DNA of 64,000 nucleotides from Nonomuraea sediminis (lineage in GTDB: Bacteria; Actinomycetota; Actinomycetes; Streptosporangiales; Streptosporangiaceae), in NCBI RefSeq assembly GCF_018531495.1, contig NZ_JAHDTI010000027.1, forward strand, positions 1-64,000. The letters are read 5' to 3'. Of this stretch, positions 33,657 to 43,022 are shown piece after piece. The notes under the pieces were generated by a model. It ran no database searches. It was not told where the DNA came from and was given only the letters and a program-made list of their open reading frames with translations. Position 1 is the stretch's first letter. Each line of letters begins with the position of its first letter. The position numbers and the translations under genes are program-made.

Positions 33657-36164
33657 GTGCCCGAGTCCGACGATGCGCTTCTTCCGCTTTCCGCTGTGCG
33701 GCCCGCTTCTGGGGAGCCGGTGGGGAAGGGGGCTCCGGTGCCCGCGGAGGAGCGTCCCGTGGCCAGGGTCGCGGTCGACAATCCGCTTCCGCACCTCGAT
33801 CGGGCCTTCGACTACCTGGTGCCCGCCTCGATGGACGCGGCCGCGCAGCCGGGGGTGCGGGTCAGGGTGCGCTTCGCGGGGAAGCTCGTGGACGGGTTCC
33901 TGCTGGAGCGCGTCGAGGAGAGCGAGCACGCGGGGCGGCTGGCGGCGCTCGAGCGGGTGGTCTCGCCCGAGCGGGTCCTGACGCCGGAGATCGCCGCGCT
34001 CGTCCGCGCGGTGGCCGATCGCTACGCCGGCACGTTCGCCGACGTCCTACGGCTGGCCATCCCACCCCGCCACGCCAAAACCGAAGCCGAACCCACCACC
34101 CCCATCCCGAACGCACCTCACGCCGCCGGGGTCGTAAGCACTGGCACCGAGGAGACCACGGGCACCGCCGGGCAGGGCTCGGGTGGTGTGGAGTTGGACG
34201 CCTCTGCTTCGGAGTCTGTGGGGCCCGTTGTGGTCCCTGGTGTGCCCGCTGGGGGCGTCGCCGGGGCGGGCAGTGTGGGCGCGGAGGAGACCGGGGACAG
34301 CGCCGGGCAGATCGTGGACGCCGACGGGCCGGGGAGGGGCGCTGCGGGTCAGGTCGTGGACGTGGCTGGGCAAGGTCCGGGTGCTGTGGGGCAGGTCGTG
34401 GAGGCGGCTGGTCAGGGTGCGGGCGCTGTGGGGCAGGGCTCGGGCGCGGGTGGGCAGGGGGCAGGCGCTCGCGAGGCGGGGATGGGCAGTGGTTCTGGCG
34501 CCCCGGCTGGGGGGATTGGCGAGTCCTTGAGGGGGGGTGGTGTGGAGCGTGGGCCTGTGGGGGTGGCTTGGGGGGAGTATCCCAATGGGGGGTCGTTTTT
34601 GGAGGCGTTGGAGGAAGGGCGGCAGCCTCGGGCTGTGTGGTCGGCGTTGCCGGGGGCGCGCGGGTGGGCCAGGCCGGTGGCGGAGGCCGTGCGGGCCACG
34701 TTGGACGGTGGGCGGGGGGCCGTGGTCGTGGTGCCCGACGGGAAGGACGTGGCGCTGGCCGATGCCGAGTTCGCCCGGGTGCTGGGGCCGGGCAGGCATG
34801 TGGCGCTCACCGCCGATCTGGGACCCGCGGAGCGGTACCGGCGGTGGTTGCGGGTGCTCAGAGGGCAGGTCAGGGCCGTGGTCGGCACGCGGGCGGCCGC
34901 GTTCGCCCCGGTCGCGGAGCTCGGGCTGGCGGCCATCTGGGACGACGGTGACGACCTGCACGCCGAGCGGCTGGCCCCCTACCCGCACGCCCGCGAGGTG
35001 CTGGCGCTGCGGGCCCACCTGACCGGCGCCGGCATGCTCGTCGGCGGCTACGCCAGGACCGCGGAGGCCACCCAGCTCATCGCCTCCGGCTGGGCCAGGC
35101 CCCTGGTGGCCGCCAGGCAGGCGATCAGGGCCGCCGCGCCGCGCGTCAAGCCCGCGGGGGAGGACGCCGAGCTGGCCAAGGACCAGGCCGCCCGCGCCGC
35201 CCGGCTGCCCAGCATCGCCTGGCGGGCGCTGCGGCTCGGGCTCGAGAAGGGGCCGGTGCTCGTCCAGGTGCCGCGGCGCGGCTACCTGCCCGCGCTGGCC
35301 TGCCAGCACTGCCGCGCCCCCGCCCGCTGCATCCAGCCGCCGACCCGTACGGCGCAGCAGACGGGAGGCGCGCTGCGCCTGGAGGAAAACGCGGGGATGT
35401 GCCACGGGCCGCTGGCGCTGCGGAGCGGGCACGCCGTGCCGTACTGCCGGTGGTGCGGCAGGATCGCGGCGTACTGGCGCTGCGAGAACTGCGGCAGCCC
35501 CAGGCTGCGGGCCGTGGTCGTGGGGGCCCGCCGTACGGCCGAGGAACTGGGCAGGGCATTCCCGTCGGTGAACGTCCGCACGTCGGGCCGCGACGGCGTG
35601 CTGGCCGCGGTGAGCGACGCCAAGGCGCTCGTGGTGGCCACGCCGGGGGCCGAGCCGGTGGCCGAGGGAGGCTACGCGGCGGCCGTACTGCTCGACGGGT
35701 GGGCGCTGCTCGGCAGGGCCGACCTGCGCGCGGCCGAGGAGGCCGTGCGGCGCTGGATGAACGCGGCGGCCCTGCTCAGGCCGGCCGCCGAGCTGGTGGT
35801 GCTGGCCGATGCGACGCTCCCGGCGGTGCAGGCCCTGCTGCGCTGGGACCCGATCACCCACGCGGAACGCGAGCTGGCCGACCGCGCCGAGCTGGGGTTC
35901 CCGCCCGCCGTCAGAATGGCGACGCTGACCGGCGCCGCGAGCGCGGTCAGGCAGATGCTGGACGAGCTGCGCCTGCCCCCGGCAGCGCAGGTGCTCGGCC
36001 CGGTGCCCGTCGACGAGTCCGGCCAGGAACGTGCCATGATCCGCGTGGCGCGCGGCGGCGGGGCGGCGCTGGCGTCCGCACTCAAAGGGGCCACCGGGGT
36101 GCGTGCGGCCAGAAAGACGCCAGATGTCGTGAGGGTCAGTGTGGACCCTCTCGACCTGATTTAG
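33657..36164 (+). CDS. priA: PriA-like primosomal protein lacking helicase motifs
   Basis: 835 residues. N-terminal 3'-end-binding domain (RVAVDNPLPHLDRAFDYLVP, GVRVRVRFAGKLVDGFLLE), a degenerate helicase core, zinc cysteines around residues 550-620 (CQHC, CRWCG, CENCG) and the C-terminal domain. No Walker A G-x-GKT is present, as known for actinobacterial PriA homologues, so it may act as a structural restart factor. Residues about 145-300 are a Gly/Ala/Val/Gln-rich low-complexity insert (AGQVVDVAGQGPGAV type) that makes the protein longer than its relatives. GTG 33657 lies 6 nt after a TAGACC -10-like hexamer, suggesting a leaderless mRNA. Confidence 0.88.
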   Translation: MPESDDALLPLSAVRPASGEPVGKGAPVPAEERPVARVAVDNPLPHLDRAFDYLVPASMDAAAQPGVRVRVRFAGKLVDGFLLERVEESEHAGRLAALERVVSPERVLTPEIAALVRAVADRYAGTFADVLRLAIPPRHAKTEAEPTTPIPNAPHAAGVVSTGTEETTGTAGQGSGGVELDASASESVGPVVVPGVPAGGVAGAGSVGAEETGDSAGQIVDADGPGRGAAGQVVDVAGQGPGAVGQVVEAAGQGAGAVGQGSGAGGQGAGAREAGMGSGSGAPAGGIGESLRGGGVERGPVGVAWGEYPNGGSFLEALEEGRQPRAVWSALPGARGWARPVAEAVRATLDGGRGAVVVVPDGKDVALADAEFARVLGPGRHVALTADLGPAERYRRWLRVLRGQVRAVVGTRAAAFAPVAELGLAAIWDDGDDLHAERLAPYPHAREVLALRAHLTGAGMLVGGYARTAEATQLIASGWARPLVAARQAIRAAAPRVKPAGEDAELAKDQAARAARLPSIAWRALRLGLEKGPVLVQVPRRGYLPALACQHCRAPARCIQPPTRTAQQTGGALRLEENAGMCHGPLALRSGHAVPYCRWCGRIAAYWRCENCGSPRLRAVVVGARRTAEELGRAFPSVNVRTSGRDGVLAAVSDAKALVVATPGAEPVAEGGYAAAVLLDGWALLGRADLRAAEEAVRRWMNAAALLRPAAELVVLADATLPAVQALLRWDPITHAERELADRAELGFPPAVRMATLTGAASAVRQMLDELRLPPAAQVLGPVPVDESGQERAMIRVARGGGAALASALKGATGVRAARKTPDVVRVSVDPLDLI
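34150..34560. repeat. In-frame low-complexity repeat tract within priA
   Basis: Repeats of GTGGGGCAGGTCGTGGA-GGCTGG-CAGGGT type encode (A/V)GQ(V/I)VDxAGQGxGA. Strongest between 34300 and 34470, decaying either side. It falls between the DNA-binding domain and the helicase-like core, where a tolerated linker is expected. Confidence 0.8.
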
Positions 36165-36213
36165 ACGTTATCCCCGATTCGCTCATCTGGTGGTCAGCCG
36201 TTAGCGTCTCCCT

Positions 36214-37692
36214 GTGTCGATCGAATGGGTGAACCGGGCCATCGACGACCTGCGCGCTTGGGGGAGGGCGCGGGACGTCGAGGTCGACGCGGACGAAGTC
36301 CGCCTGCTCTGCGACTACGCCAGCGACTACCTCAACGTCGACGAGCTGGGCGACTTCACTCCGGAGACCTTCGACGAGCTGCTGCTGTCCATCTATCCGC
36401 GCAAGGTGATCGCGCCGCCGGAGAGCGCGCCCGAGACCGTCGCCGCGGCCCGCACCCTGGTCGATTTCCTGCAGGAGACCGGGAGCGTGGACGAGGCGAC
36501 CGCGGCGGCGATGCGCGAGCGGCTGGCCGACATCGAGGTGCGGATGCCCGCCGCGCTGGCCGACGAGGCGAACTTCGGCATGGCCAAGAGCCTGTTCAGC
36601 TCCATCGGGCCGGAGTCGCTCGAGCAGTCGGTCGCCATCCCCTCGGGCGAGGTGCCCGACCTGGGCGAGGCGCCGTGCGACTGCCCCGGCTGCACGCCTT
36701 TGCCCGCCGTACGGCTGGCGCCGCGCGAGGAGCTGGTGGCGGCGCTCGGGATCGTTCCGCTCCTGGCGGAACCGGGGGCGCTCAGCGGCCTGCCCGAGGG
36801 CGGCGACCCGCTCGACAGGTGGGCCCGCACGGTGAGCTTCCTGGTCGAGCACGACACGGACGGCGCGATCACCGGCTCGCCGGAGCTGGACGACGAGCTC
36901 TACGACGTCCTCGACATGCTCTACCGGCTCCAGGTGCGCGTCCCCGTGTCGGTCGTCGGCGACTACCTGGACCAGCTGGCCGAGGACGAGGTGGACGGCG
37001 AAGTCGTCGCCGGCAGGCTGGCCTGGTGCGGCCTGGTCGACCTCGACGAGGACACGGTCGGGCTGACCCCGCTGGGCGTGTGGGGCATGCGCGAGCACTA
37101 CCTGGCGCTCGGCCTGGAGGCGCCCGAGGCGGGCGACCTGGCCGAGGCCGACGCCACCGGGCTCATCGAGGGGCTGCTCGAGGGCGTGCCCACCGAGGTG
37201 GCCGAGGACGACATCGGCCGCTGGCTGGCCATTCGCGACCCCGGCGCGGCGGCGGCCGAGCTGCTGGCGGCCGCCTCTGGCGCGCCGGCCGTGGCGCGCG
37301 GCATCGCGATCACCATCGTCGACCGGCTCGGCTCCGAGGCGGAGGACCAGGTCCGCGCCGGCCTGGAGGACCAGGAGCTGCGCCCGCACGCCATCCACTG
37401 GCTCACCGCCAGGGGCCTGCGCGCCCCGCAGCTGACCCAGGAGGAGCTGCTGTGGGTCAGCGTGGACATGCTCGCGCTGGCCATGCCGGGGGCCGAGGAG
37501 GACCCGGAGGTGTTCGCCGAGAACATATCCGCCTCCGGCCCGCCCGCCCACCTGATCGAGGAGATGTGGCGGGTCGACCATCCCGACGTGGTCGAGGTTC
37601 TCGAGCTGCTCGGACGCTCCGTTCCTGACGGTACGGTAGCCAAGGCGGCCCGCAAGGCGGCGTTCAAAGCACGCTCCCGTGCCATCGGATGA
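36214..37692 (+). CDS. Large uncharacterised protein, paralogue 1
   Basis: 492 residues, not recognised. Soluble, acidic, mostly helical. A C-x-C-x2-C cluster (C155, C157, C160) in PCDCPGCTP could bind metal. A winged-helix-like segment GLTPLGVWGMREHY is near residue 290 and the basic C-terminus is VAKAARKAAFKARSRAIG. From about residue 265 to the end it aligns with the next gene product. GTG 36214 lies 6 nt after TAGCGT (36202-36207), a good -10, so the mRNA is probably leaderless. Lies between priA and def. Confidence 0.85.
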   Translation: MSIEWVNRAIDDLRAWGRARDVEVDADEVRLLCDYASDYLNVDELGDFTPETFDELLLSIYPRKVIAPPESAPETVAAARTLVDFLQETGSVDEATAAAMRERLADIEVRMPAALADEANFGMAKSLFSSIGPESLEQSVAIPSGEVPDLGEAPCDCPGCTPLPAVRLAPREELVAALGIVPLLAEPGALSGLPEGGDPLDRWARTVSFLVEHDTDGAITGSPELDDELYDVLDMLYRLQVRVPVSVVGDYLDQLAEDEVDGEVVAGRLAWCGLVDLDEDTVGLTPLGVWGMREHYLALGLEAPEAGDLAEADATGLIEGLLEGVPTEVAEDDIGRWLAIRDPGAAAAELLAAASGAPAVARGIAITIVDRLGSEAEDQVRAGLEDQELRPHAIHWLTARGLRAPQLTQEELLWVSVDMLALAMPGAEEDPEVFAENISASGPPAHLIEEMWRVDHPDVVEVLELLGRSVPDGTVAKAARKAAFKARSRAIG

Positions 37693-37709
37693 GTACATTC
37701 CTGTGACTG

Positions 37710-39086
37710 GTGTGCAGTAAGTTTTCGTGGGTGGCCAACAACGTCTTCGACCTCGCCGAGCTGCGCAAGCTGATCGATGAGCAGGCCGAGGTGCCCGTCC
37801 GGGTCCCGGTGGACCGGGAGGCGCTGACGTTCCCCCCCGTGCTCCTCGCCCCCGACGCCGAGCTGGCCCGCCAGGTGCCCGCGGTGCCCCTGGTGGCCGA
37901 CGCGATCCGGCTCGCCACGTGGACCGGATCCCGCGCCGTGACGAGCGAGGGATTCCTGCCCGAGCCCGACGCCGCCGCGGCGGCCAAGGAGCTCGGCGTG
38001 ATCCCGTCCCGGCTGCGCCTGGTCTGGATCGTCGCCGTCAACACCGGGCTGCTGCGCATCCAGCGCGGCACCGCCTCGCGCGGCCCGCTGTCCCCCCAGC
38101 TCACCGTCGAGGCCACGCTGGAGTTCTGGGACGGCGTCGTCATGGACGTGCTCGACCGCGCCGACACCGGCCTGACGGGCTCCGCCGTGGTCGACGGCCA
38201 TCTTGCCGAGATGCTGGCCACGGTCTACTCGGTGCGTTCCGGTGTCGCCATCGCCAACCTGGCGCGCGGCCTGCTTCAGTCGCACGAGGTGGCCTGCAAC
38301 CCGGGCCAGGCCACGATGCGCCGCCTGGCCGCCACGCTCCCCTCCGAGCTGCTCGAGGCGCTGTCCCTGCTGACGTACTGCGGCCTGGTCGCGCAGACCG
38401 CCGCCGGCCGTACCGCGCTCACCCCGCTGGGTGTCTGGGCCGTCCGGCGCGACCTGCTGCGCGAGGGCCACGACGCGCCGACCGCGGCCGAGGTGGAGGT
38501 CTTCGCCGACCTGACCGCCGAGCAGCTGGTGGAGGAGCTGGTCAAGGGCACCGCCACGCAGAGCGCCGTCGCGGGCTGGCTGGAGCGCCGCCCGCCCGAG
38601 CAGGCAGCCGCCGACCTCATCCAGATCGCCGCTTCCGGTACGGCGGGCCAGCGCGGCGCCGTGGGCGCCGTCCTGGAGGAGCTGGGCCCCGAGGCGGAGT
38701 CACCCCTGCGCCAGGCGCTGGACCTGCCGCTGATGCGCCGCTACGCCGCCTCCTGGCTGCACATCCGCGACCTGCAGGCGCCCGCGCTCAGCCCCGACGA
38801 CCACACCTGGATCGCGGTCGACTCCCTGGCGGCGCTGCTGCACATGTCCGGCCAGGGCGCGGCCAGGATGGACCCGCACGAGCCCGGCGAGGACCTGATC
38901 AAGCTGGTGGCCGAGATGCCGGGCGTCGGCCACCCCGACACGATCGCCGTGCTCGACATGCTGGCCACCGCGCACGACGACGAGGCCGTGGTCAAGGCGG
39001 CGCGCAAGGCCGCGATGAAGGCCCGCTCGCTGGCCCACCTCGCGCCAGGCCCGGACGAGGCCCGGGGCTCCACTAAACTGAGGTGA
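37710..39086 (+). CDS. Large uncharacterised protein, paralogue 2
   Basis: 458 residues from GTG 37710 (GTG 37731 also possible; neither has a clear Shine-Dalgarno). Shares with the upstream protein the segments ALTPLGVWAVRRDLL, a repeat-like helical middle region, HPDTIAVLDML and the basic VVKAARKAAMKARSLAH tail, but lacks its cysteine cluster. Clearly a tandem duplicate that has diverged. Function unknown. TACATT (37694-37699) may be its -10. Short gap (29 nt) before def. Confidence 0.85.
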   Translation: MCSKFSWVANNVFDLAELRKLIDEQAEVPVRVPVDREALTFPPVLLAPDAELARQVPAVPLVADAIRLATWTGSRAVTSEGFLPEPDAAAAAKELGVIPSRLRLVWIVAVNTGLLRIQRGTASRGPLSPQLTVEATLEFWDGVVMDVLDRADTGLTGSAVVDGHLAEMLATVYSVRSGVAIANLARGLLQSHEVACNPGQATMRRLAATLPSELLEALSLLTYCGLVAQTAAGRTALTPLGVWAVRRDLLREGHDAPTAAEVEVFADLTAEQLVEELVKGTATQSAVAGWLERRPPEQAAADLIQIAASGTAGQRGAVGAVLEELGPEAESPLRQALDLPLMRRYAASWLHIRDLQAPALSPDDHTWIAVDSLAALLHMSGQGAARMDPHEPGEDLIKLVAEMPGVGHPDTIAVLDMLATAHDDEAVVKAARKAAMKARSLAHLAPGPDEARGSTKLR

Positions 39087-39115
39087 TCCCCATGCCCGTA
39101 CGAACGGAGTGACCC

Positions 39116-39664
39116 TTGGCCATCCAGCCGATCCGGCTGTTCGGAGACCCGGTGCTGCGCACCCCGGCGGCCCCCGTCGTCGACTTCGACAAGGAGCTCC
39201 GCAAGCTGGTCAAAGACCTGACCGACACGATGATGGACGCGCCCGGCGCGGGCCTGGCGGCCCCGCAGATCGGCGTCGGCCTGCGCGTGTTCACCTACTA
39301 CGTCGACGACCAGCTCGGCCACGTGATCAACCCCGACCTCGACCTGTCCAGCGACCTGGACGAGGAGGGCGAGGAGGGCTGCCTGTCCTTCCCCGGCCTG
39401 TCGTTCCCCACGCCGCGCTCGATCGGGGCGGTGGCCAAGGGTTTCAACATGCACGGTGAGCCGGTCGTGCTCGAGGGCACCGACCTGATGGCGCGCTGCT
39501 TCCAGCACGAGACCGACCACCTCGACGGCATCCTGTTCATCGACCGGATGGATCCCAAGCAGCGCAAGCTGGCCATGAAGGCCATCCGCGAGGCGGAGTG
39601 GAGCGGCCTGGCCGCCCCCACCGTCAAGTACTCCCCGCACGTCACCGGCGGGAAGGCGCTCTAG
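39116..39664 (+). CDS. def: Peptide deformylase
   Basis: 182 residues. Removes the formyl group from nascent N-terminal methionine. Three family motifs: GAGLAAPQIG, EGCLSFPG (metal Cys) and QHETDHLDG (metal His pair and catalytic Glu). TTG 39116 with GGAGTGA upstream. Immediately followed by fmt (2 nt), pairing formylation and deformylation. Confidence 0.97.
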   Translation: MAIQPIRLFGDPVLRTPAAPVVDFDKELRKLVKDLTDTMMDAPGAGLAAPQIGVGLRVFTYYVDDQLGHVINPDLDLSSDLDEEGEEGCLSFPGLSFPTPRSIGAVAKGFNMHGEPVVLEGTDLMARCFQHETDHLDGILFIDRMDPKQRKLAMKAIREAEWSGLAAPTVKYSPHVTGGKAL

Positions 39665-39666
39665 CC

Positions 39667-40593
39667 ATGCGCCTGGTCTTCGCGGGCACGCCCGACACCG
39701 CGCTGCCGTCGCTGCGCACGCTCATCGACTCGCCGCGCCACGACGTGGTCGCCGTCGTCACCCGCCCCGACGCGCAGTCGGGCCGCGGGCGCAAGGTCCA
39801 CCCCTCGCCGGTCGCCGAGCTGGCCGAGGAGTCGGGCATCGAGATCCTGCGCCCGGCCAAGGTGGGCGATCTCGCGTTCCTCGACCGGCTGCGGGAGCTG
39901 GAGCCCGACGTCTGCCCGGTGGTGGCCTACGGCGCGTTGCTGCCGCAGTCGGCGCTCGACGTGCCGCGCGTGGGCTGGGTCAACCTGCACTTCTCGATCC
40001 TGCCCGCCTGGCGCGGCGCCGCGCCCGTCCAGCACGCCATCCTGCACGGCGACGAGATCACCGGCGCGTCCACGTTCCAGATCGTCAAGGAGCTCGACGC
40101 GGGCCCCGTCTACGGGGTCGTCACCGAGCAGATCAAGCCCGGCGACACCAGCGGCACGCTGCTCGAACGCCTGTCGGTGTCGGGCGCCGAGCTGCTCGCG
40201 GCCACGCTCGACGGCATCGAGGACGGCACGCTCGAGGCCCGGCCCCAGCCGGGCGACGGCGTCACCATCGCGCCCAAGATCACCGTGGAGGACGCCAGGG
40301 TCGACTGGAGCGCGCCCGCGATGCGCGTCGACCGCCTCGTGCGCGCCTGCACCCCCAACCCGGGCGCGTGGACCGAGTTCCGCGGTCAGCGGCTCAAGCT
40401 CGGCCCCGTACGGTCGGCCTCCGACGCGTCGCTGCGTCCGGGGCAGATCGCGGCCACCAAGACGTCCGTGCTCGTGGGCACCGCCACCGGGCCGGTCGAG
40501 CTGAGCGACGTGCAGCCGCAGGGCAAGCGGCTGATGAGCGCCGTGGAGTGGGCACGCGGGGTGCGCCCCGGCGACGAAGATCGGTTCGCGTGA
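39667..40593 (+). CDS. fmt: Methionyl-tRNA formyltransferase
   Basis: 308 residues. Formylates initiator Met-tRNA using 10-formyl-THF. MRLVFAGTPDTALPSLRTL, VAYGALLP, the active-site NLHFSILPAWRGAAPV and a C-terminal OB domain are present. ATG 39667. Its stop overlaps the rsmB start (GTGA). Confidence 0.97.
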   Translation: MRLVFAGTPDTALPSLRTLIDSPRHDVVAVVTRPDAQSGRGRKVHPSPVAELAEESGIEILRPAKVGDLAFLDRLRELEPDVCPVVAYGALLPQSALDVPRVGWVNLHFSILPAWRGAAPVQHAILHGDEITGASTFQIVKELDAGPVYGVVTEQIKPGDTSGTLLERLSVSGAELLAATLDGIEDGTLEARPQPGDGVTIAPKITVEDARVDWSAPAMRVDRLVRACTPNPGAWTEFRGQRLKLGPVRSASDASLRPGQIAATKTSVLVGTATGPVELSDVQPQGKRLMSAVEWARGVRPGDEDRFA

Positions 40594-42077
40594 GCCAGGG
40601 ACATGACGGCGTGAGCCGTACCGGCGACAGTGGTCGTGGCGCGGGCGAGAGGCGAGGCCGTTCCGGCGGTCAGGCCGGTGGCGGTGGCGGCCGTACCGGC
40701 GGTCAGGGCGGTGGCGGTCGTTCCGGGCGGCCGGGGCCGCGGCGTGACGAGGCGCGGAACGCCGCCTACGACGTGGTCCGGGCCGTCGACGAGCGGGACG
40801 CCTTCGCCAACCTGCTGATGCCGCGGCTGCTGCGCGACCGGCGGCTGCGCGGGCGCGACGCGGCGCTGGCCACCGAGCTGGCCTACGGGACGCTGCGCGG
40901 GCTCGGCACATACGACGCGATCATCGAAGTCTGCACCGACCGGGCGCCCGACCCCGACGTGCGCGACGCGCTGCGGCTCGGCGCGCACCAGCTGCTGCGG
41001 ATGCGCGTCCCGCCGCACGCCGCCGTCGGCACCACCGTCGACCTGGTACGGCTGCGCATCGGGCACGGAGCGGCCAAGTTCGTCAACGCCGTGCTGCGCA
41101 AGATCGCGGCCCGCTCGCTGGACGAGTGGATCCCGATCGTGGCGCCCAGCGACCCGACCGGCCGCCTCTCGATCGCCCACAGCCATCCGCGCTGGATCGT
41201 GGACGCTTTCCGCGACGCGCTGGGCGGCGACGAGGAGGAGACCGCCGAGCTGCTCGACGCCGACAACACCCGCCCGCTGGTGACGCTGGTCGCCCGGCCT
41301 GGCCGCAGCACCGTCGAGGAGCTGGAGGACGCGGGCGCAGAACGGGGACGGTACTCGCCCTACGCCGCCTACCTGCCCGAGGGCGACCCCGGCCAGATCA
41401 GGGCCGTGGCCGACTACCGGGCCGCGGTGCAGGACGAGGCCAGCCAGCTCGTCACGCTCGCGCTGGCCAGGGTCCCGATCAAGGGGTCGGGCGCGCCCTG
41501 GCTCGACATGTGCGCGGGCCCCGGCGGCAAGGCCGGGCTGCTGGACGCCATCGCCGCTTACGGCGACCCCGAACAGGGCTTCCCTGGCGGCGACCAGCTG
41601 CTCGCCTCCGACGTGCAGTACCACCGGGCGCGCCTGGTCTGGGAGACCACCCGCGAGGCCGTGGTGATCACCGCCGACGGCACCGAGCCCGCCTGGCGGC
41701 CGGGCACGTTCGAGCGGGTCATGCTCGACGCGCCCTGCACCGGGCTGGGGGCGCTGCGGCGCAGGCCCGAGGCGCGCTGGCGCAGGGATCCCGCGAGCGT
41801 GGCCGAGCTGGGCGTGCTGCAGCGCCGCCTGCTGGGCACCGCGCTGGACGCGCTGCGCCCCGGCGGGGTGGCGGCCTACGTCACGTGCTCGCCGCACCTG
41901 GCGGAGACCCAGGTCGTGGTCGGCGACGCGCTGCGGCACCGGGGAGACGTGGAGCAACTGGACGCCCGCGAGTACCTGCCCGAGGTCGACGACCTCGGCG
42001 AGGGCCCGCACGCCCAGTTCTGGCCGCACAGGCACGGCACCGACGCCATGTTCCTCGCTCTCCTGCGCAAGCGCTAG
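40590..42077 (+). CDS. rsmB: 16S rRNA m5C967 methyltransferase RsmB
   Basis: 495 residues. An N-terminal Gly/Arg/Gln-rich tail (about residues 15-50), a NusB-like RNA-binding domain (NAAYDVVRAVDERDAFANLL), then a SAM methyltransferase domain with CAGPGGKAGLLDAI, the first catalytic region DAPCTGLGALRRRPEARW and the second Cys in VTCSPHLAETQ. GTG 40590 overlaps the fmt stop; GTG 40611 is an alternative. The tail is absent from many homologues and is likely disordered. Confidence 0.95.
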   Translation: MSQGHDGVSRTGDSGRGAGERRGRSGGQAGGGGGRTGGQGGGGRSGRPGPRRDEARNAAYDVVRAVDERDAFANLLMPRLLRDRRLRGRDAALATELAYGTLRGLGTYDAIIEVCTDRAPDPDVRDALRLGAHQLLRMRVPPHAAVGTTVDLVRLRIGHGAAKFVNAVLRKIAARSLDEWIPIVAPSDPTGRLSIAHSHPRWIVDAFRDALGGDEEETAELLDADNTRPLVTLVARPGRSTVEELEDAGAERGRYSPYAAYLPEGDPGQIRAVADYRAAVQDEASQLVTLALARVPIKGSGAPWLDMCAGPGGKAGLLDAIAAYGDPEQGFPGGDQLLASDVQYHRARLVWETTREAVVITADGTEPAWRPGTFERVMLDAPCTGLGALRRRPEARWRRDPASVAELGVLQRRLLGTALDALRPGGVAAYVTCSPHLAETQVVVGDALRHRGDVEQLDAREYLPEVDDLGEGPHAQFWPHRHGTDAMFLALLRKR

Positions 42078-42113
42078 CTTGGTTGGCGGGCCCGGATAGG
42101 GCACGATGGCCGG

Positions 42114-43010
42114 GTGGACTTACTGGAGGGCCTGCACCAGGCCGAGCTCGGCCCCATCCGGTGGCTCCAGGGGCTGCCCGGCGTGTTCCTGCCCGTGATG
42201 CAGGCCCTGTCGGCCTTCGGCACCGACTCGTTCTTCCTGCTGGTGCTGCCCGCCGTGTACTGGTGCGTCAGCCCGCGGCTCGGGCTCAGGCTTGGGCTGA
42301 CCGTGCTGGCCGCCGCCGGCACGAACGCGATACTCAAGCTGGCCTTCCACCAGCCTCGGCCGTACTGGATCGACCCGGGGGTCCGGCCGCTGGCGCTGGA
42401 GAACACGTACGGCCTGCCGTCAGGCCACGCTCAGGTGGCCGCCGCCTCGTGGGGCCAGGTCGCGCGCATCGCGAGCCGGCGGGGGGCGTGGTGGGCGTTC
42501 GGGGTGCTGACGTTCCTCGTCGGGCTGTCGCGGGTGTATCTGGGCGTGCACTTCGTGTCGGACGTGGTCGCCGGGTTCGCATGCGGGCTGGCCGTACTGC
42601 TGCTGGTGGTCAAGCTGGAGGAGCCCGCGACGGCGTGGTGGCTGCGGCGGCCGTTGTGGGCGCAGCTCGTGGCGTCGGCCGTCCTGCCGGGGGCGTTGAT
42701 CGGCCTGGCGGCGTTGTTCCATGGCTCGGCGACCGTGGTGGCGATGGCCGGCGGGCTCTTCGGGACGCTGGCCGGGGCGTCGCTGATGAACCGGCTCGGC
42801 TGGTTCGACGCGGGCGGGCCGGTGCGGCTGCGTGTGGCGCGCTGGCTGGTCGGATCGGCCGTGGCGGGGCTGCTGTGGTACGTCACGCGGCATATCACCA
42901 GTGACCTGCTGCTGTTCGCCAGGTATGCGGTGATCGCACTGTGGGTGCAGGCGGGCGCCCCCGTGGCGTTCATCAGGCTCGGTCTCATGCCTCGCCGGGC
43001 CGTTCAATAG
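42114..43010 (+). CDS. PAP2-family membrane phosphatase
   Basis: 298 residues with several transmembrane helices. The three PAP2 signature blocks are visible: KLAFHQPRPYW, PSGHAQ and SRVYLGVHFVSDV (catalytic His). Substrate probably a lipid or isoprenoid pyrophosphate such as undecaprenyl pyrophosphate; not resolvable from sequence. GTG 42114 has no strong Shine-Dalgarno. The stop TAG forms part of a putative rpe -10. Confidence 0.9.
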   Translation: MDLLEGLHQAELGPIRWLQGLPGVFLPVMQALSAFGTDSFFLLVLPAVYWCVSPRLGLRLGLTVLAAAGTNAILKLAFHQPRPYWIDPGVRPLALENTYGLPSGHAQVAAASWGQVARIASRRGAWWAFGVLTFLVGLSRVYLGVHFVSDVVAGFACGLAVLLLVVKLEEPATAWWLRRPLWAQLVASAVLPGALIGLAALFHGSATVVAMAGGLFGTLAGASLMNRLGWFDAGGPVRLRVARWLVGSAVAGLLWYVTRHITSDLLLFARYAVIALWVQAGAPVAFIRLGLMPRRAVQ

Positions 43011-43013
43011 ACT
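43008..43013 (+). promoter_or_regulatory. Putative -10 element of rpe
   Basis: TAGACT lies 9 nt upstream of the rpe ATG and overlaps the PAP2 stop codon. The distance leaves a 5' leader of only a few bases. It belongs to the set of TAGnnn hexamers seen just before starts at 33657, 36214 and 57105. Confidence 0.4.
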
Positions 43014-43022
43014 CGCTGCATC

